Source of the DNA: Pandoraea anapnoica
Lineage (GTDB): Bacteria > Pseudomonadota > Gammaproteobacteria > Burkholderiales > Burkholderiaceae
DNA length: 64,000 bases
Reading direction: 5' to 3'
Assembly (NCBI RefSeq): GCF_902459765.1
Contig: NZ_CABPSP010000003.1
Location: 62,001 to 126,000 of the forward strand
Shown here: positions 17,974 to 27,312 of the stretch, piece after piece
Layout of the letters: each line of letters starts with the position of its first letter
How positions within the stretch are numbered: position 1 is the first letter of the stretch
Notes under the pieces: generated by a model
Seen by the model: only the letters and a program-made list of their open reading frames with translations
Database searches by the model: none
Told to the model about the DNA's origin: nothing
Program-made: the position numbers and the translations under genes

Positions 17974-18849
17974 TCAATGTCGCGGCTGTGCCGCGTCCGG
18001 GATGGTTTGCGTGGGCACCTGCATGACTGTGCGCGTCGGATACGGCAGTGAGCATCCGACGCCCTCGACCGTCTCCTTCACGTTACGTTGCAGATCCCAA
18101 TACAGACCCCAGTAGTTACCCAGCAACGACCAGACGCGCACGTTCACTATCACGGCGCTGTCGCTGACCTGCTTGACCATGATTTCGGGCGCGGGCGTGT
18201 CGAGCACACGCTGATCGTCCGACACGTGTTGGCGCAGCGCGCTCATCGCGGCGTCGAGGTCGTCGTCCAATGCAATGCCCACCGTGATTTCCATTCGACG
18301 GGTCGCGTTGCGGCTGTAGTTCGTGATCGGCTGTCCCCAGATCTGGTTGTTCGGCACGCAGACGTAAATGCCGTCGGCGTTCGTGAGCGTCGTCGTGAAC
18401 AGACCGATCTCTTCGACGGTGCCCGCCACGGTGGACCCGGCCGTCACATAGTCGCCATTGCGAAACGGACGCAGCACCAGCAGCATCGTGCCCGCGGCAA
18501 TGTTCTGCAACGTGCCTTGCAATGCCAGTCCGATGGCCAGGCCCGCAGCGCCGAGAACTGCAATGATGCTCGCCGTCTGCACGCCGAACTGTGCCAGTAC
18601 CGCAATGATCGTGATGATGCGTACGGACCACAGCACCACCGACTCGATCAGCGGTTTGAGCGTGGCATCGAAATGTGGCGAGCGGCTGAGTGTTTTGTGA
18701 ACGAAGCGGGACAAGCGCTTCGCGACCCAGAAGCCGACCAGCAGAATCACCACAGCCTGCAGGAACGACAAACCGTAGTGCAGGGCGTTGGCCGCCAGAA
18801 AACCTGTCACGGCGTCGAAAGACGTGAGCGGGGTAGTAACTTCCGCCAT
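17974..18849 (-). CDS. Small-conductance mechanosensitive channel, MscS family
   Basis: The product has 291 residues. There are about three N-terminal membrane helices. The pore helix follows (TASIIAVLGAAGLAIGLALQGTLQNIAAGTMLL), with the Gly/Ala pattern of MscS TM3. Next comes the beta domain (FRNGDYVTAGSTVAGTVEEIGLFTT). It would release solutes on hypo-osmotic shock. ATG 18849 is chosen because AGGGAG lies 9 nt upstream. The frame extends to 18921 but those residues look non-membrane. It is divergent from corA across about 300 bp and convergent with mtgA, which ends 65 bp away. Confidence 0.9.
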   Translation of the reverse strand: MAEVTTPLTSFDAVTGFLAANALHYGLSFLQAVVILLVGFWVAKRLSRFVHKTLSRSPHFDATLKPLIESVVLWSVRIITIIAVLAQFGVQTASIIAVLGAAGLAIGLALQGTLQNIAAGTMLLVLRPFRNGDYVTAGSTVAGTVEEIGLFTTTLTNADGIYVCVPNNQIWGQPITNYSRNATRRMEITVGIALDDDLDAAMSALRQHVSDDQRVLDTPAPEIMVKQVSDSAVIVNVRVWSLLGNYWGLYWDLQRNVKETVEGVGCSLPYPTRTVMQVPTQTIPDAAQPRH

Positions 18850-19090
18850 TTTTGATTTCTCCCTGTCCGGTGACGTTTCCGCGAGAAGTCGCAAGAAACG
18901 TCGATGAATGTGTGCCGACAAATGCGTCGATATTAAAGTTGACGCAAAGTGCGTAGATTGGTTCTCCTAGCTTGCCAGTGAACGCCGTCGAAACGTGTGA
19001 AATAGCGGACTTTCGGAATATTCCCACGAACGATTCCGGTGCTGGCCGACAGGGGGCGGCGAGCGTGCTGTGGTGACCGGTGTGCCGCCA

Positions 19091-19120
19091 TTGGCGTGAC
19101 TGTGGCGCGGCTGCTACACT
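19091..19120 (+). promoter_or_regulatory. Candidate sigma70 promoter of corA
   Basis: TTGGCG (19091-19096) and TACACT (19115-19120) are 18 bp apart. The -10 box lies 30 bp before the TTG start codon. The rest of the roughly 300-bp gap to the mscS gene shows no further clear signal. Confidence 0.5.
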
Positions 19121-19150
19121 GGCGTCGCCTCGTAGTAGGGAGAACCCCGT

Positions 19151-20113
19151 TTGATCAATGCCTTCGTCATCCATCATGGCCGCCTGCAACAGGTGACTTG
19201 TGACCATCCCAGCGATCTGGCCAGCGTTTCGCCGGTCTGGGTCGATCTCCACAGCGAGTCCGAAGAGGAACGCCGCTGGGTCGAAGAGGCCTACAAGGTC
19301 AAGCTGCCCTCACGTGACGAAGTAACGGATATCGAAGCTTCGGCGCGATATTACGAAGACGATGACGGCGTCTTGCACATCCGCACCGATTTTCTACTTG
19401 ACGACGAAGAGCAGTCGCGCAACGTGCCTGTTGCGTTCGTGGTGGTCAAGGATCTGCTAATTTCCGTGCACGACGAAGATCTGCCGGTGTTTCGACTGGT
19501 GCGCATGCGTGCGCGGATTCGTCCCGGTTCCGTGCGCGATGCCATGGATGTGCTGCTCGACCTTTACTCGACCGACGCCGAATATTCGGCCGATTCGCTC
19601 GAAGGGGTGTATGCCGCACTCGAAGAGGTCAGCAAGCGGGTGCTGGGCAAGAACCTCACCGATGCGGACGCCGCCAAGGCACTCGAAAGCGTTGCCGCGC
19701 AGGAAGACTTGAACGGGCGCATTCGCCGCAACGTCATGGATACGCGACGGGCGGTGTCGTTCCTCATGCGCGCCCGCATGCTGAAGGACGAGCAATATCA
19801 GGAAGGCAAGCAGATCATGCGCGATATCGAGTCGCTCGATAATCACACCGCTTACCTGTTCGACAAGATCAACTTCCTGATGGATGCCACGATCGGCTTC
19901 ATCAACATCAACCAGAACAAGATCATAAAGATCTTTTCGGTGGCCGCCGTTGCCTTCCTCCCGCCGACGCTTATCGCCAGTATCTACGGCATGAACTTCC
20001 AGATGATGCCGGAGTTGAGATGGGAGGTCGGATACCCGTTCGCCCTGGGTCTGATGATCGTTTCGGCCATCGCGCCGTTCCTGTATTTCCGCTATCGCGG
20101 CTGGCTGGATTGA
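19151..20113 (+). CDS. corA: CorA-family magnesium/divalent cation transporter
   Basis: The product has 320 residues. The long soluble N-terminal funnel domain is acidic and helical. Two C-terminal membrane helices flank the selectivity motif GMN (IASIYGMNFQMMPEL, near residue 281). CorA pentamers import magnesium and sometimes cobalt or nickel across the inner membrane. The start is an unusual TTG at 19151, supported by AGGGAGAA 7 nt upstream and by matching MINAF at the family N-terminus. Some CorA homologues act on zinc, so metal identity is by family. pyrF follows on the same strand after 147 bp. Confidence 0.92.
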   Translation: MINAFVIHHGRLQQVTCDHPSDLASVSPVWVDLHSESEEERRWVEEAYKVKLPSRDEVTDIEASARYYEDDDGVLHIRTDFLLDDEEQSRNVPVAFVVVKDLLISVHDEDLPVFRLVRMRARIRPGSVRDAMDVLLDLYSTDAEYSADSLEGVYAALEEVSKRVLGKNLTDADAAKALESVAAQEDLNGRIRRNVMDTRRAVSFLMRARMLKDEQYQEGKQIMRDIESLDNHTAYLFDKINFLMDATIGFININQNKIIKIFSVAAVAFLPPTLIASIYGMNFQMMPELRWEVGYPFALGLMIVSAIAPFLYFRYRGWLD

Positions 20114-20260
20114 TGTGCGAAGGCCAGTGCAACGCTGGCTTTCGGAAAGTCCGCAAGGGGACGGCCGCCGAGCAGGTAAAATGGCGGCCTTGCTGGATCG
20201 AACCAGACTCGAATCACTCTCCGTCGGATTACCACCGCCGGAACCCCGCCGGAACCCGTC

Positions 20261-21073
20261 ATGACATTCACCGAAGCTCTCAACGCCGCCTGGACGCGCA
20301 ACAACTCGCTGCTGTGTGTCGGCCTTGACCCCGAACCGTCGCGTTTCCCTGCGCATTTGCAAGGCAAACCGGACGCGATTTTCGAGTTCTGCCGTCAGAT
20401 CGTGGACGCGACCGCCCCCTATGCCAGCGCCTTCAAGCCGCAGATCGCTTATTTCGCTGCGCATCGCGCCGAAGACCAGCTCGAACAACTGATCGCGCAT
20501 ATTCATGCAGATCATCCGGGCCTGCCGGTGATTCTCGACGCCAAGCGGGGCGATATCGGCAGTACCGCCGAGCAATATGCCCGCGAAGCGTTCGAACGTT
20601 ATCGCGCGGACGCCGTCACGGTGAACCCGTACATGGGCTTCGATTCGCTGGAGCCGTATCTCGCGCATGCCGACAAGGGCGTGATTGTCCTGTGCCGGAC
20701 ATCGAACCCCGGCGGCAGCGATCTGCAATTCCTCGATGTCGACGGCAAGCCGCTGTATCAAACGGTGGCACGACTGGCGGCAGGGCCATGGAACACCAGT
20801 GGTCAGATTGGTCTGGTGGTTGGCGCTACGTTCCCGACGGAGATCGCGACCGTGCGCAGCATCGTCGGCGATATGCCGCTGCTGATTCCGGGCGTTGGTG
20901 CGCAAGGTGGCGATGTCGAGGCGACGGTGACCGCCGGCCGCACCGCCAATGGCGCAGGCATGATGATCAATTCGTCGCGCGCCATCATTTACGCGGGCAG
21001 CGACGAGCACTTCGCCGCCGCCGCCGCCGCCGCCGCACAGAAGACGCGCGACAGTATCAACGCCTATCGCTGA
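20261..21073 (+). CDS. pyrF: Orotidine 5'-phosphate decarboxylase, type 2
   Basis: The product has 270 residues, typical of the longer type 2 enzyme. The catalytic motif [15 protein letters not shown] lies at about residues 93-107, with the essential Asp/Lys pair. [17 protein letters not shown] follows near the phosphate site. It converts OMP to UMP, the last step of pyrimidine synthesis. An Ala run near the C-terminus comes from a GCC repeat at about 21015-21035. A bidirectional terminator ends the gene. Confidence 0.95.
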   Translation: MTFTEALNAAWTRNNSLLCVGLDPEPSRFPAHLQGKPDAIFEFCRQIVDATAPYASAFKPQIAYFAAHRAEDQLEQLIAHIHADHPGLPVILDAKRGDIGSTAEQYAREAFERYRADAVTVNPYMGFDSLEPYLAHADKGVIVLCRTSNPGGSDLQFLDVDGKPLYQTVARLAAGPWNTSGQIGLVVGATFPTEIATVRSIVGDMPLLIPGVGAQGGDVEATVTAGRTANGAGMMINSSRAIIYAGSDEHFAAAAAAAAQKTRDSINAYR

Positions 21074-21131
21074 ACCATCGCGGAACAACGCGAGATCGGT
21101 GCCTGACGCGTCGAGCTTCGAGCACCCAAAA

Positions 21132-21168
21132 AAAAACAGCGCCTCGCGAATTCGCGGGCGCTGTTTTT
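21132..21168. terminator. Bidirectional terminator between pyrF and pncC/cinA-C
   Basis: AAAAACAGCGC (21132-21142) pairs with GCGCTGTTTTT (21158-21168). The flanking A-run and T-run allow termination from both convergent genes. Confidence 0.88.
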
Positions 21169-21185
21169 CTATTGGCTGCGTTGGA

Positions 21186-21689
21186 TTACGCTTCGCCCTT
21201 GTCGAGCAACTCGATCACGCCGCGTAGTGCGTATTGCGCCGCCTGACTGCGCACCTGCGTGCGGTCGCCCTTGAAGTGCTTCGTCTCGACGATGGTGGTG
21301 ACGCGATTGCTCCAGCCGAAGCAGACCATCCCCACCGGCTTGTCGGCCGTTCCGCCGCCGGGACCGGCGACGCCTGTGATCGACAGCGAAATTTGGGCGC
21401 GACTATTAAGCAGCGCCCCTTCCGCCATGGCGCGGGCCACCGGTTCACTCACAGCACCATGCTTGTCGATCAACTCGGGCGGCACGCCGATCATCTCGGA
21501 CTTGGCCTGATTCGAGTACGTCACGAAGCCGCGCTCGAACCAGATGCTGCTCCCGGAAATATCGGTGATGGCCGCAGCGACGAGACCGCCGGTGCACGAT
21601 TCGGCCGTTGCCAGCAGCAGGCGCTCATCGCGCAGACGGTTGCCGACTTTCACCGACAATTGGGCCAGAAGATTTTGTTCGGAAACCAC
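21186..21689 (-). CDS. pncC: CinA C-terminal-domain amidohydrolase (nicotinamide-nucleotide amidase)
   Basis: The product has 167 residues. It is only the CinA C-terminal domain, without the N-terminal MoCF-like half. Signature motifs are TAESCTGGLVAAAITDISGSS and SITGVAGPGGGTADKPVG. The family deamidates nicotinamide mononucleotide to nicotinate mononucleotide in the pyridine nucleotide salvage cycle. The start appears to be a GTG. pgpA ends about 20 bp upstream on the same strand, so thiL-pgpA-pncC form a tight operon. Confidence 0.9.
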   Translation of the reverse strand: MVSEQNLLAQLSVKVGNRLRDERLLLATAESCTGGLVAAAITDISGSSIWFERGFVTYSNQAKSEMIGVPPELIDKHGAVSEPVARAMAEGALLNSRAQISLSITGVAGPGGGTADKPVGMVCFGWSNRVTTIVETKHFKGDRTQVRSQAAQYALRGVIELLDKGEA

Positions 21690-21709
21690 GGGGTGACGCC
21701 TTCAAAAAT

Positions 21710-22231
21710 TCAGATCGAGCGCCAGAGCGCAATGACGAGCAACGTGCAGAATGCGGCGACCAGATCGTCCAGCATGATACCGAGACCGCCCTTGACGGTC
21801 CGGTCGAAGTAGCTGATCGGCGGCGGCTTGACTGCATCGAAGAAGCGGAACAGCACGAATGCGACCAATTGACCGACGAAGCTCGAGGGGGTAATGAGCA
21901 GCAACACGATCCAGAACGCGACGATCTCATCCCAGACGACAGCGCTCGGGTCCTGCACGCCAAGCTTGCGTGCGGTAAAGCCGCAGATCCAGATGCCGCC
22001 GATGATGGAGGCGGCGATCAGCACCGCCCAGCCCGTCACCGTCAGGTACAGGTTCAGCACCAGATATGAGGCCCAGCCGAAAAGCGTTCCTACCGTGCCC
22101 GGTGCAAACGACGACAGACCCGTGCCGAAGCCGAGCGAAAACAGATGTGCGGGGTGCGACAGCAGGAAACGCGAGTTCGGCCGGCGCGGGCCGCTGCCCG
22201 GATTGACGGCGGCCGTTTGATCAGTGCTCAT
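21710..22231 (-). CDS. pgpA: Phosphatidylglycerophosphatase A
   Basis: The product has 173 residues with several membrane helices (VGTLFGWASYLVLNLYL, VLIAASIIGGIWICG and others). It has the PgpA-type motifs FGTGLSSFAPGTVGTLFGW and DEIVAFWIVLL. It removes phosphate from phosphatidylglycerol-phosphate at the inner membrane. Its ATG overlaps the thiL stop by 4 bp, so the two are probably translationally coupled. The C-terminal motif GIMLDDLVAAFCTLLVI holds the usual acidic residues. Confidence 0.93.
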   Translation of the reverse strand: MSTDQTAAVNPGSGPRRPNSRFLLSHPAHLFSLGFGTGLSSFAPGTVGTLFGWASYLVLNLYLTVTGWAVLIAASIIGGIWICGFTARKLGVQDPSAVVWDEIVAFWIVLLLITPSSFVGQLVAFVLFRFFDAVKPPPISYFDRTVKGGLGIMLDDLVAAFCTLLVIALWRSI

Positions 22232-23229
22232 TGGAAATGGTCGAAACTTTTGAAATCGGCAGCGACGCTCGCGCCCGTATTGTCATGGAGATGCAGCATC
22301 GTTCGGCGCGCGTCGGGAAGCGCTATTGTACCGATACGAGTGACACGTATCCCGAGTTCGTCGCCAATCGCCCCGATTCGCCCGCGCTGTGTGGCATCGG
22401 CGCAGAAACAAAGCTGGTAGTCGTCGCCTCCCGCGAGGGTGCAGAGCCGCTGAATGTCTGAGGACTGCGTGCCGAGCAAGTCCGAGCGTGGCAGCGCATC
22501 GACGTCGATTCTTGCGCTCATCGAGGATCGTTCGAGAATATGTCCGAGGTCGCCGATCAGGCCGTCCGAGACGTCCAGTGCGGCGCGCGCAACGCCGCGC
22601 AACGCCAGCCCGAGCGTCACTTGCGGTTCCGGCCAATCCATTGCCCGGCGCGCGAGCGCGAGTTCACTGTCCTGCAAGGGCCACTCGCCGCGCAGCGCCC
22701 CAAGCGCGAGGCGCGCATCGCCAAGCGTGCCGGAGACCCAGATGTCGTCACCGGGTTGCGCCGCGTCCCGGCGTAGCGCCTGTGCGCCGGGCACGCTGCC
22801 AAAGACCGTCGCGCAGAGATTGCGCGGGCCGCGTGTCGTGTCGCCGCCGACGAGCGGGCAAGCGTAACGGTCCGCCAGTTCGGCGAGGCCTTGTGCAAAC
22901 GGCCCGAGCCACGCCGGATCGCTGTCGGGCAACGCAAGCGCGAGCGTGAAACCCAGCGGTCGTGCGCCCATTGCGGCCAGATCCGAAAGGTTCACGGCGA
23001 GTGTCTTGTGGCCGAGCGCGCGGGGATCGACGTCCGCAAAAAAATGGCGGCCTTCCACAAGCATGTCGGTCGAGATTGCCAGTTGTTCACCCGCTGGCGG
23101 ACGCAGCAGGGCGCAATCGTCGCCGATGCCGAGCGTCACGTGCTCGCCCTGGTGCGTCGCTCCGGCAAAGAAGCGGTCGATCAGAGAAAACTCGGACAGC
23201 GACGACGAGGTGGCGGGAGGTGAGGTCAT
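22228..23229 (-). CDS. thiL: Thiamine-monophosphate kinase
   Basis: The product has 333 residues from ATG 23229. The N-terminal ATP/Mg motif is LGIGDDCALLRPP. PLVGGDTTRGPRNLCATVFG follows, and the C-terminal half has ALDVSDGLIGDLGHIL. ThiL phosphorylates thiamine monophosphate to the active diphosphate. An in-frame TTG at 23256 would add nine residues. Neither start has a good ribosome site, and the ATG is preferred. It heads the thiL-pgpA-pncC operon and is divergent from maeB across 329 bp. Confidence 0.93.
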   Translation of the reverse strand: MTSPPATSSSLSEFSLIDRFFAGATHQGEHVTLGIGDDCALLRPPAGEQLAISTDMLVEGRHFFADVDPRALGHKTLAVNLSDLAAMGARPLGFTLALALPDSDPAWLGPFAQGLAELADRYACPLVGGDTTRGPRNLCATVFGSVPGAQALRRDAAQPGDDIWVSGTLGDARLALGALRGEWPLQDSELALARRAMDWPEPQVTLGLALRGVARAALDVSDGLIGDLGHILERSSMSARIDVDALPRSDLLGTQSSDIQRLCTLAGGDDYQLCFCADATQRGRIGAIGDELGIRVTRIGTIALPDARRTMLHLHDNTGASVAADFKSFDHFQ

Positions 23230-23558
23230 GGGTAACGAGGCAGTGATACGACGCAAACCCCTATTCTAAGAGGGCGTGGCGGCTTTCCCAAGCGGGCAAA
23301 CAGGCTTGGGTCTCGTTTTCAGATGCCTTCTCATACCCGTCTCGGACAACACCCTATTGGTTTTTCATCCGTTGTCCGAAAATGCGCTCAATGGTGCAAT
23401 GCAACGTTGAGTTTGCGCAGAATATTCGCCACTATCAGCCTGGACTTGCTTCATTGCGAGCGTGGCCGTTATCCGTTTTTTGCATAAATGACGTGAATAA
23501 ATAGGGCTACAATTCGCACTGAAAGTTTGACCCTCCTGTTCGCCAAGAGCTTCCCCTC
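23230..23558. other. thiL/maeB divergent intergenic region
   Basis: There is no gene in this 329-bp gap. It contains an inverted repeat (TCGGACAAC at 23342-23350, GTTGTCCGA at 23371-23379) with a 20-bp spacer. A candidate -10 box (TACAAT, 23508-23513) lies upstream of maeB. A convincing -35 for that box was not seen. The region presumably carries promoters for both genes. Confidence 0.5.
23342..23379. repeat. Perfect 9-bp inverted repeat upstream of maeB
   Basis: Arms TCGGACAAC and GTTGTCCGA are exact reverse complements, with centres about 29 bp apart. They lie roughly midway between thiL and maeB. The layout fits two half-sites for a regulator, or a looped RNA structure. No regulator is identified. 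Confidence 0.5.
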
Positions 23559-25862
23559 ATGCCCACGCCGATCGATCCGAAACTGCGCGAAGCTGCGCTC
23601 GAGTATCACGAATTCCCCACCCCCGGCAAAATCGCTATCGCGCCGACCAAGCAGTTGCTTAACCAGCGCGATCTGGCGCTGGCGTACTCGCCGGGCGTCG
23701 CTGCCGCGTGTGAGGAAATCGTTGTAGATCCGCTCAATGCTTCGCGTTACACGGCGCGCGGCAATCTGGTCGGCGTGATCACGAACGGTACGGCTGTGCT
23801 GGGCCTCGGCGACATCGGGCCGCTGGCTTCGAAGCCGGTGATGGAAGGCAAGGGGGTGCTGTTCAAGAAGTTCGCCAACATCGATGTGTTCGACATCGAA
23901 ATCGCGGAGAAGGACCCGGAGAAGCTGGTCGACATCATCGCGGCGCTCGAACCGACGTTTGGCGCGATCAACCTCGAAGACATCAAGGCACCTGAGTGCT
24001 TCATCGTGGAGCGCAAGTTGCGCGAGCGCATGAAGATTCCGGTTTTCCACGACGATCAGCACGGCACGGCCATCGTGGTGGCGGCGGCGCTGATTAACGG
24101 GTTGAAGGTCGTCAACAAGGACCTTGCGTCGATCAAGGTCGTGACGTCGGGCGCAGGTGCGGCAGCACTCGCCTGTCTGGATTTGCTCGTGGACATGGGG
24201 CTGCCCATCGAGAACATCTGGGTGACGGATCTGGCCGGGGTCGTGTACGAAGGGCGTACCGAACTGATGGATCCCGAGAAGATTCGCTTCTCGCAGAAGA
24301 CGGAAGCACGCGGTCTGGCCGATGTCATCGGCGGTGCCGACGTGTTCCTCGGGCTGTCGGCCGCCGGTGTGCTGAAGCCGGAAATGGTGAAGACGATGGC
24401 CGATAAGCCGTTGATCTTCGCGCTGGCCAACCCGAATCCCGAAATCACGCCGGAACTGGCGAAGGAAGTGCGTCCGGATTGCGTGATGGCAACGGGCCGC
24501 ACGGACTATCCGAACCAGGTCAACAACGTGCTGTGCTTCCCGTTTATTTTCCGCGGCGCCATCGACGTCGGTGCGACGACGATCACGCGCTCGATGGAGA
24601 TTGCGGCCGTGAACGCGCTTGCCGAGCTGGCGCGTCAGGAGCAGAGCGATATCGTCGCTTCGGCGTACGGCATCAAGAACCTGTCGTTCGGCCCGGAATA
24701 CCTGATTCCGAAGCCTTTCGATCCGCGTCTGCTGGTGAAGGTCGCCACCGCAGTGGCGGAAGCCGCCATGGTGGCCGGCGTGGCAACGCGCCCGCTCGCG
24801 GATATCGACGCCTATTCGCAGTCGCTGCAACAATTCGTGTATCACAGCGGCGGTCTGATGAAGCCGCTGTTCTCGGTGGCGCGCAGCGTGCCGGCCGATA
24901 AAAAGCGCATTGCATTCGCCGAGGGCGAAGAGGAGCGCGTGCTGCGCGCCGTGCAAGTGCTCGTGGATGAGCGCGTCGCAACGCCGGTACTCGTGGGTCG
25001 CCCGGCCGTGATCGAGCATCGCATTCAGCAGTACGGTCTGCGCCTCACGCCGGGCGTCGACTTCACCGTGGTCAATCCGGAGCACGATGAGCGCTATCGC
25101 GATTACTGGGAGACGTATCACCGTCTGACGAATCGCAAGGGCGTCACGGCGTCCTACGCGCGCGTGGAAATGCGTCGTCGCACGACGCTGATCGCGGCCA
25201 TGCTGGTGAGCAAGGGCGAAGCGGATGGCATGATCTGCGGCACAGTGTCGACGCCGGGACGTCACTTGCACTTTATCGACCGTGTCATCGGCAAACGCGA
25301 AGGCGGTAACGTCTATGGCGCGATGAACGCGCTGGTTCTGCCGAATCGTCAACTCTTCCTGGTCGACACCCACATCAACCAGGACCCGACGGCGGAGCAA
25401 CTGGCCGAAATCACGCTGATGGCGGCGGACGAGATCCGTCGTTTCGGTATCCAGCCGAAGGTCGCACTCCTGTCACATTCGAACTTCGGTACGAGCGATG
25501 CGAATTGCGCGCGCAAGATGCGTGAAACGCTGGCAATTCTGCAGGAGCGTGCGCCGGAACTGGAGGTTGATGGTGAAATGCACGGTGACTGTGCATTGGA
25601 CCCGGAGCTGCGCGCGCGCATCATGCCGGATTCGACGCTGACCGGTGCAGCCAACCTGCTCGTGATGCCGAATATCGACGCCGCCAACATTGCGTACAAC
25701 CTGCTAAAGACCGCTGCCGGTAACAACGTGGCGATCGGGCCGATTCTGCTGGGCGCGGCGAAGCCGGTGCACATCCTGACGGAATCGGCGACGGTGCGTC
25801 GCATTATCAATATGGCGGCGCTGGTTGTCGCCGATGCGGCTGCGCAACAAGAGGGGCGCTGA
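23559..25862 (+). CDS. maeB: NADP-dependent malic enzyme with phosphotransacetylase-like domain
   Basis: The product has 767 residues. Residues 1 to about 430 are the malic enzyme part. They include [32 protein letters not shown] and the nucleotide loop [15 protein letters not shown]. Residues from about 430 to the end match phosphate acetyl/butyryltransferase, for example [19 protein letters not shown]. It decarboxylates malate to pyruvate and makes NADPH. In MaeB proteins the PTA domain is usually regulatory, with no proven transferase activity. It is monocistronic, with its own terminator. The full double-domain length is normal for MaeB. Confidence 0.95.
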   Translation: MPTPIDPKLREAALEYHEFPTPGKIAIAPTKQLLNQRDLALAYSPGVAAACEEIVVDPLNASRYTARGNLVGVITNGTAVLGLGDIGPLASKPVMEGKGVLFKKFANIDVFDIEIAEKDPEKLVDIIAALEPTFGAINLEDIKAPECFIVERKLRERMKIPVFHDDQHGTAIVVAAALINGLKVVNKDLASIKVVTSGAGAAALACLDLLVDMGLPIENIWVTDLAGVVYEGRTELMDPEKIRFSQKTEARGLADVIGGADVFLGLSAAGVLKPEMVKTMADKPLIFALANPNPEITPELAKEVRPDCVMATGRTDYPNQVNNVLCFPFIFRGAIDVGATTITRSMEIAAVNALAELARQEQSDIVASAYGIKNLSFGPEYLIPKPFDPRLLVKVATAVAEAAMVAGVATRPLADIDAYSQSLQQFVYHSGGLMKPLFSVARSVPADKKRIAFAEGEEERVLRAVQVLVDERVATPVLVGRPAVIEHRIQQYGLRLTPGVDFTVVNPEHDERYRDYWETYHRLTNRKGVTASYARVEMRRRTTLIAAMLVSKGEADGMICGTVSTPGRHLHFIDRVIGKREGGNVYGAMNALVLPNRQLFLVDTHINQDPTAEQLAEITLMAADEIRRFGIQPKVALLSHSNFGTSDANCARKMRETLAILQERAPELEVDGEMHGDCALDPELRARIMPDSTLTGAANLLVMPNIDAANIAYNLLKTAAGNNVAIGPILLGAAKPVHILTESATVRRIINMAALVVADAAAQQEGR

Positions 25863-25965
25863 GCCAACGACGAATCGAGCCGGTCGGGCTGTCCGGGGCG
25901 GCTGATTTGACGTCAGCACCCCGTGGTTCGCTGTGGTTTCATCCCGGTTGGCCGACGTAACGAAG

Positions 25966-25999
25966 AAACGCCGCTCCCCTTCGGGTGCGGCGTTTTGTT
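25966..25999 (+). terminator. Terminator after maeB
   Basis: AACGCCGC (25967-25974) pairs with GCGGCGTT (25987-25994) around a loop containing TTCGG, followed by TTGTTATT. It lies about 100 bp after the stop codon. Confidence 0.8.
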
Positions 26000-26204
26000 A
26001 TTCGGGCGATGCATTTTTTGGCATCGTATATTTCAATGTGTGTGCTTACTGTCGTGAAAATCCCTGTATTTTCGTGAATTTGTTGAGTAGTTTGGTTGCA
26101 AAATGTAAGCCGACATTGATTCTGATGACCAATAGCGATAATCTTACGGCTTCACCCACCAGAACGGGCCGGTAGCGCAAAGCCGCGCCGGGCGACAGCT
26201 AGCT
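26000..26204 (+). promoter_or_regulatory. AT-rich upstream region with candidate promoter of the ribonuclease gene
   Basis: This region is clearly richer in A+T than its surroundings. TTGATT (26116-26121) and TAATCT (26139-26144) are 17 bp apart, ending about 60 bp before the ATG at 26205. A small hairpin (GATGC/GCATC, about 26008-26025) lies just after the maeB terminator. The composition shift is visible; promoter function is inference. Confidence 0.4.
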
Positions 26205-26606
26205 ATGACAATGGCACGTTGGCTTCACCGGAGCATCGTGGCACTGACTGCGGCGGGAAGTGTCTTTCTGGGGGCTAACGCTGTGGCGCGCGAAACCGCG
26301 CCATACGTCACGGATCAAACAGCAACGGTCTCCGTTGCCGAGTTACCTCGCGAAGCGCAGCGCACGCTGACGCTGATTGCCCAGGGCGGGCCGTTTCCCT
26401 ATGCCAAAGATGGCATCACGTTTGGGAACTACGAAAAGCGCCTGCCCAAAATGCCGCGTGGCTATTACCATGAATATACGGTGCCGACTCCCGGTGCCCG
26501 CAATAGAGGTGCCAGGCGCATCATCTGTGGCGGTAACCAACGTGCGGTCGAGCCGTGTTACTACACCCAAGACCACTACAACAGCTTTAGACGAATAAGG
26601 GAATGA
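26205..26606 (+). CDS. Secreted guanyl-specific ribonuclease (RNase Sa/barnase superfamily)
   Basis: The product has 133 residues. Residues 1 to about 28 are a signal peptide with likely cleavage after NAVA. The catalytic pattern is intact: Glu90 in YYHEYTVPTPG, arginines in RGARRIICGG (101-105), and His124 in TQDHYNSF. Cys108 and Cys118 probably form a disulfide. Enzymes of this fold cleave RNA after guanosine by a 2',3'-cyclic intermediate. Export would protect the producer, and a barstar-type inhibitor gene follows 7 bp downstream. ATG 26205 or ATG 26211 could be the start. It may be a nutrient-scavenging nuclease or a toxin against neighbours. Confidence 0.88.
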   Translation: MTMARWLHRSIVALTAAGSVFLGANAVARETAPYVTDQTATVSVAELPREAQRTLTLIAQGGPFPYAKDGITFGNYEKRLPKMPRGYYHEYTVPTPGARNRGARRIICGGNQRAVEPCYYTQDHYNSFRRIRE

Positions 26607-26613
26607 CAGCAGT

Positions 26614-27162
26614 ATGAGTGAGCCGGTTTTCGCACAAGAACGCGGGAAAGATCTTATGGCAGATCCATTCGGTGCGGGCGAGGGCAACTTGTTCAAGCAG
26701 GTGCTGGGCCTGCATGCTGTCGCGCGGGCCGGCCATCGCCGTAGCCTATCGGAAGAGGGAGATATGAGTCTTTTCCAGGCCGTGAGGCCGAACATCGTGC
26801 AGTCGATCCGTGCATTCCGCGTGCCGGAACTGGCGGCGGAGGCCGAGCGGCTCGGACAGCACTTCCTTTATGCCAATTGCGCGCATGCTCAAAGCAAGGC
26901 GGAAGTGCTGGAGACGATCGCCACATCGTTCCTGTTCCCGAAGCATTTCGGAAAGAATTACGACGCGTTGCATGATTGTCTGACCGATCTGGTCGCCCAT
27001 TGTGGGCCGCAACCCGGGTTTGTCGTCGTGCTGGAAGGCTTGCCTGTCGTCACCAAGTTCGACAAGGATGGCCGCGAGACATTGCTGGAGGTGTTCCGCG
27101 ATACCGCTGAGTTCTGGAGCGAGCGTCGCGTGAGCTTCCGCGTTTTTTACTCGTTTGCCTGA
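26614..27162 (+). CDS. Barstar-family ribonuclease inhibitor with N-terminal extension
   Basis: The product has 182 residues. The C-terminal half is the barstar fold, with FPKHFGKNYDALHDCLTDL. Asp117 and Asp121 correspond to the two barstar residues that plug the ribonuclease active site. It would bind and inhibit the ribonuclease encoded 7 bp upstream, in the cytoplasm. Residues 1-50 are not part of the known fold and look disordered. A second ATG at 26764, beginning MSLFQAVRPN, would give a normal-length barstar, so the true start is uncertain. Pairing with the nuclease strongly suggests a cognate inhibitor. Confidence 0.87.
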   Translation: MSEPVFAQERGKDLMADPFGAGEGNLFKQVLGLHAVARAGHRRSLSEEGDMSLFQAVRPNIVQSIRAFRVPELAAEAERLGQHFLYANCAHAQSKAEVLETIATSFLFPKHFGKNYDALHDCLTDLVAHCGPQPGFVVVLEGLPVVTKFDKDGRETLLEVFRDTAEFWSERRVSFRVFYSFA

Positions 27163-27259
27163 GGTTCACGTAGCGTCTGACGCGAAACGTCCAGGAACAT
27201 CGCTTTTGCCGCGGATAACCGTCGGTTTTTCGTGGTTTCTGTAGACGACGAAGCGCAAG

Positions 27260-27288
27260 AAAAAAGGTCCGCACTGCGGACCTTTTTT
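27260..27288. terminator. Bidirectional terminator between barstar and yidB-like genes
   Basis: GGTCCGC and GCGGACC form a tight stem with a 3-nt loop, flanked by A-run and T-run on opposite sides. It serves both convergent genes. Confidence 0.88.
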
Positions 27289-27312
27289 TCATTTCCAGTC
27301 GTTCGTTGCAAA

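Noticed and set aside
23469-25400. A 643-codon minus-strand frame opposite maeB
   Set aside because: It is a shadow rich in Arg and His with no start signal. maeB motifs are unambiguous.
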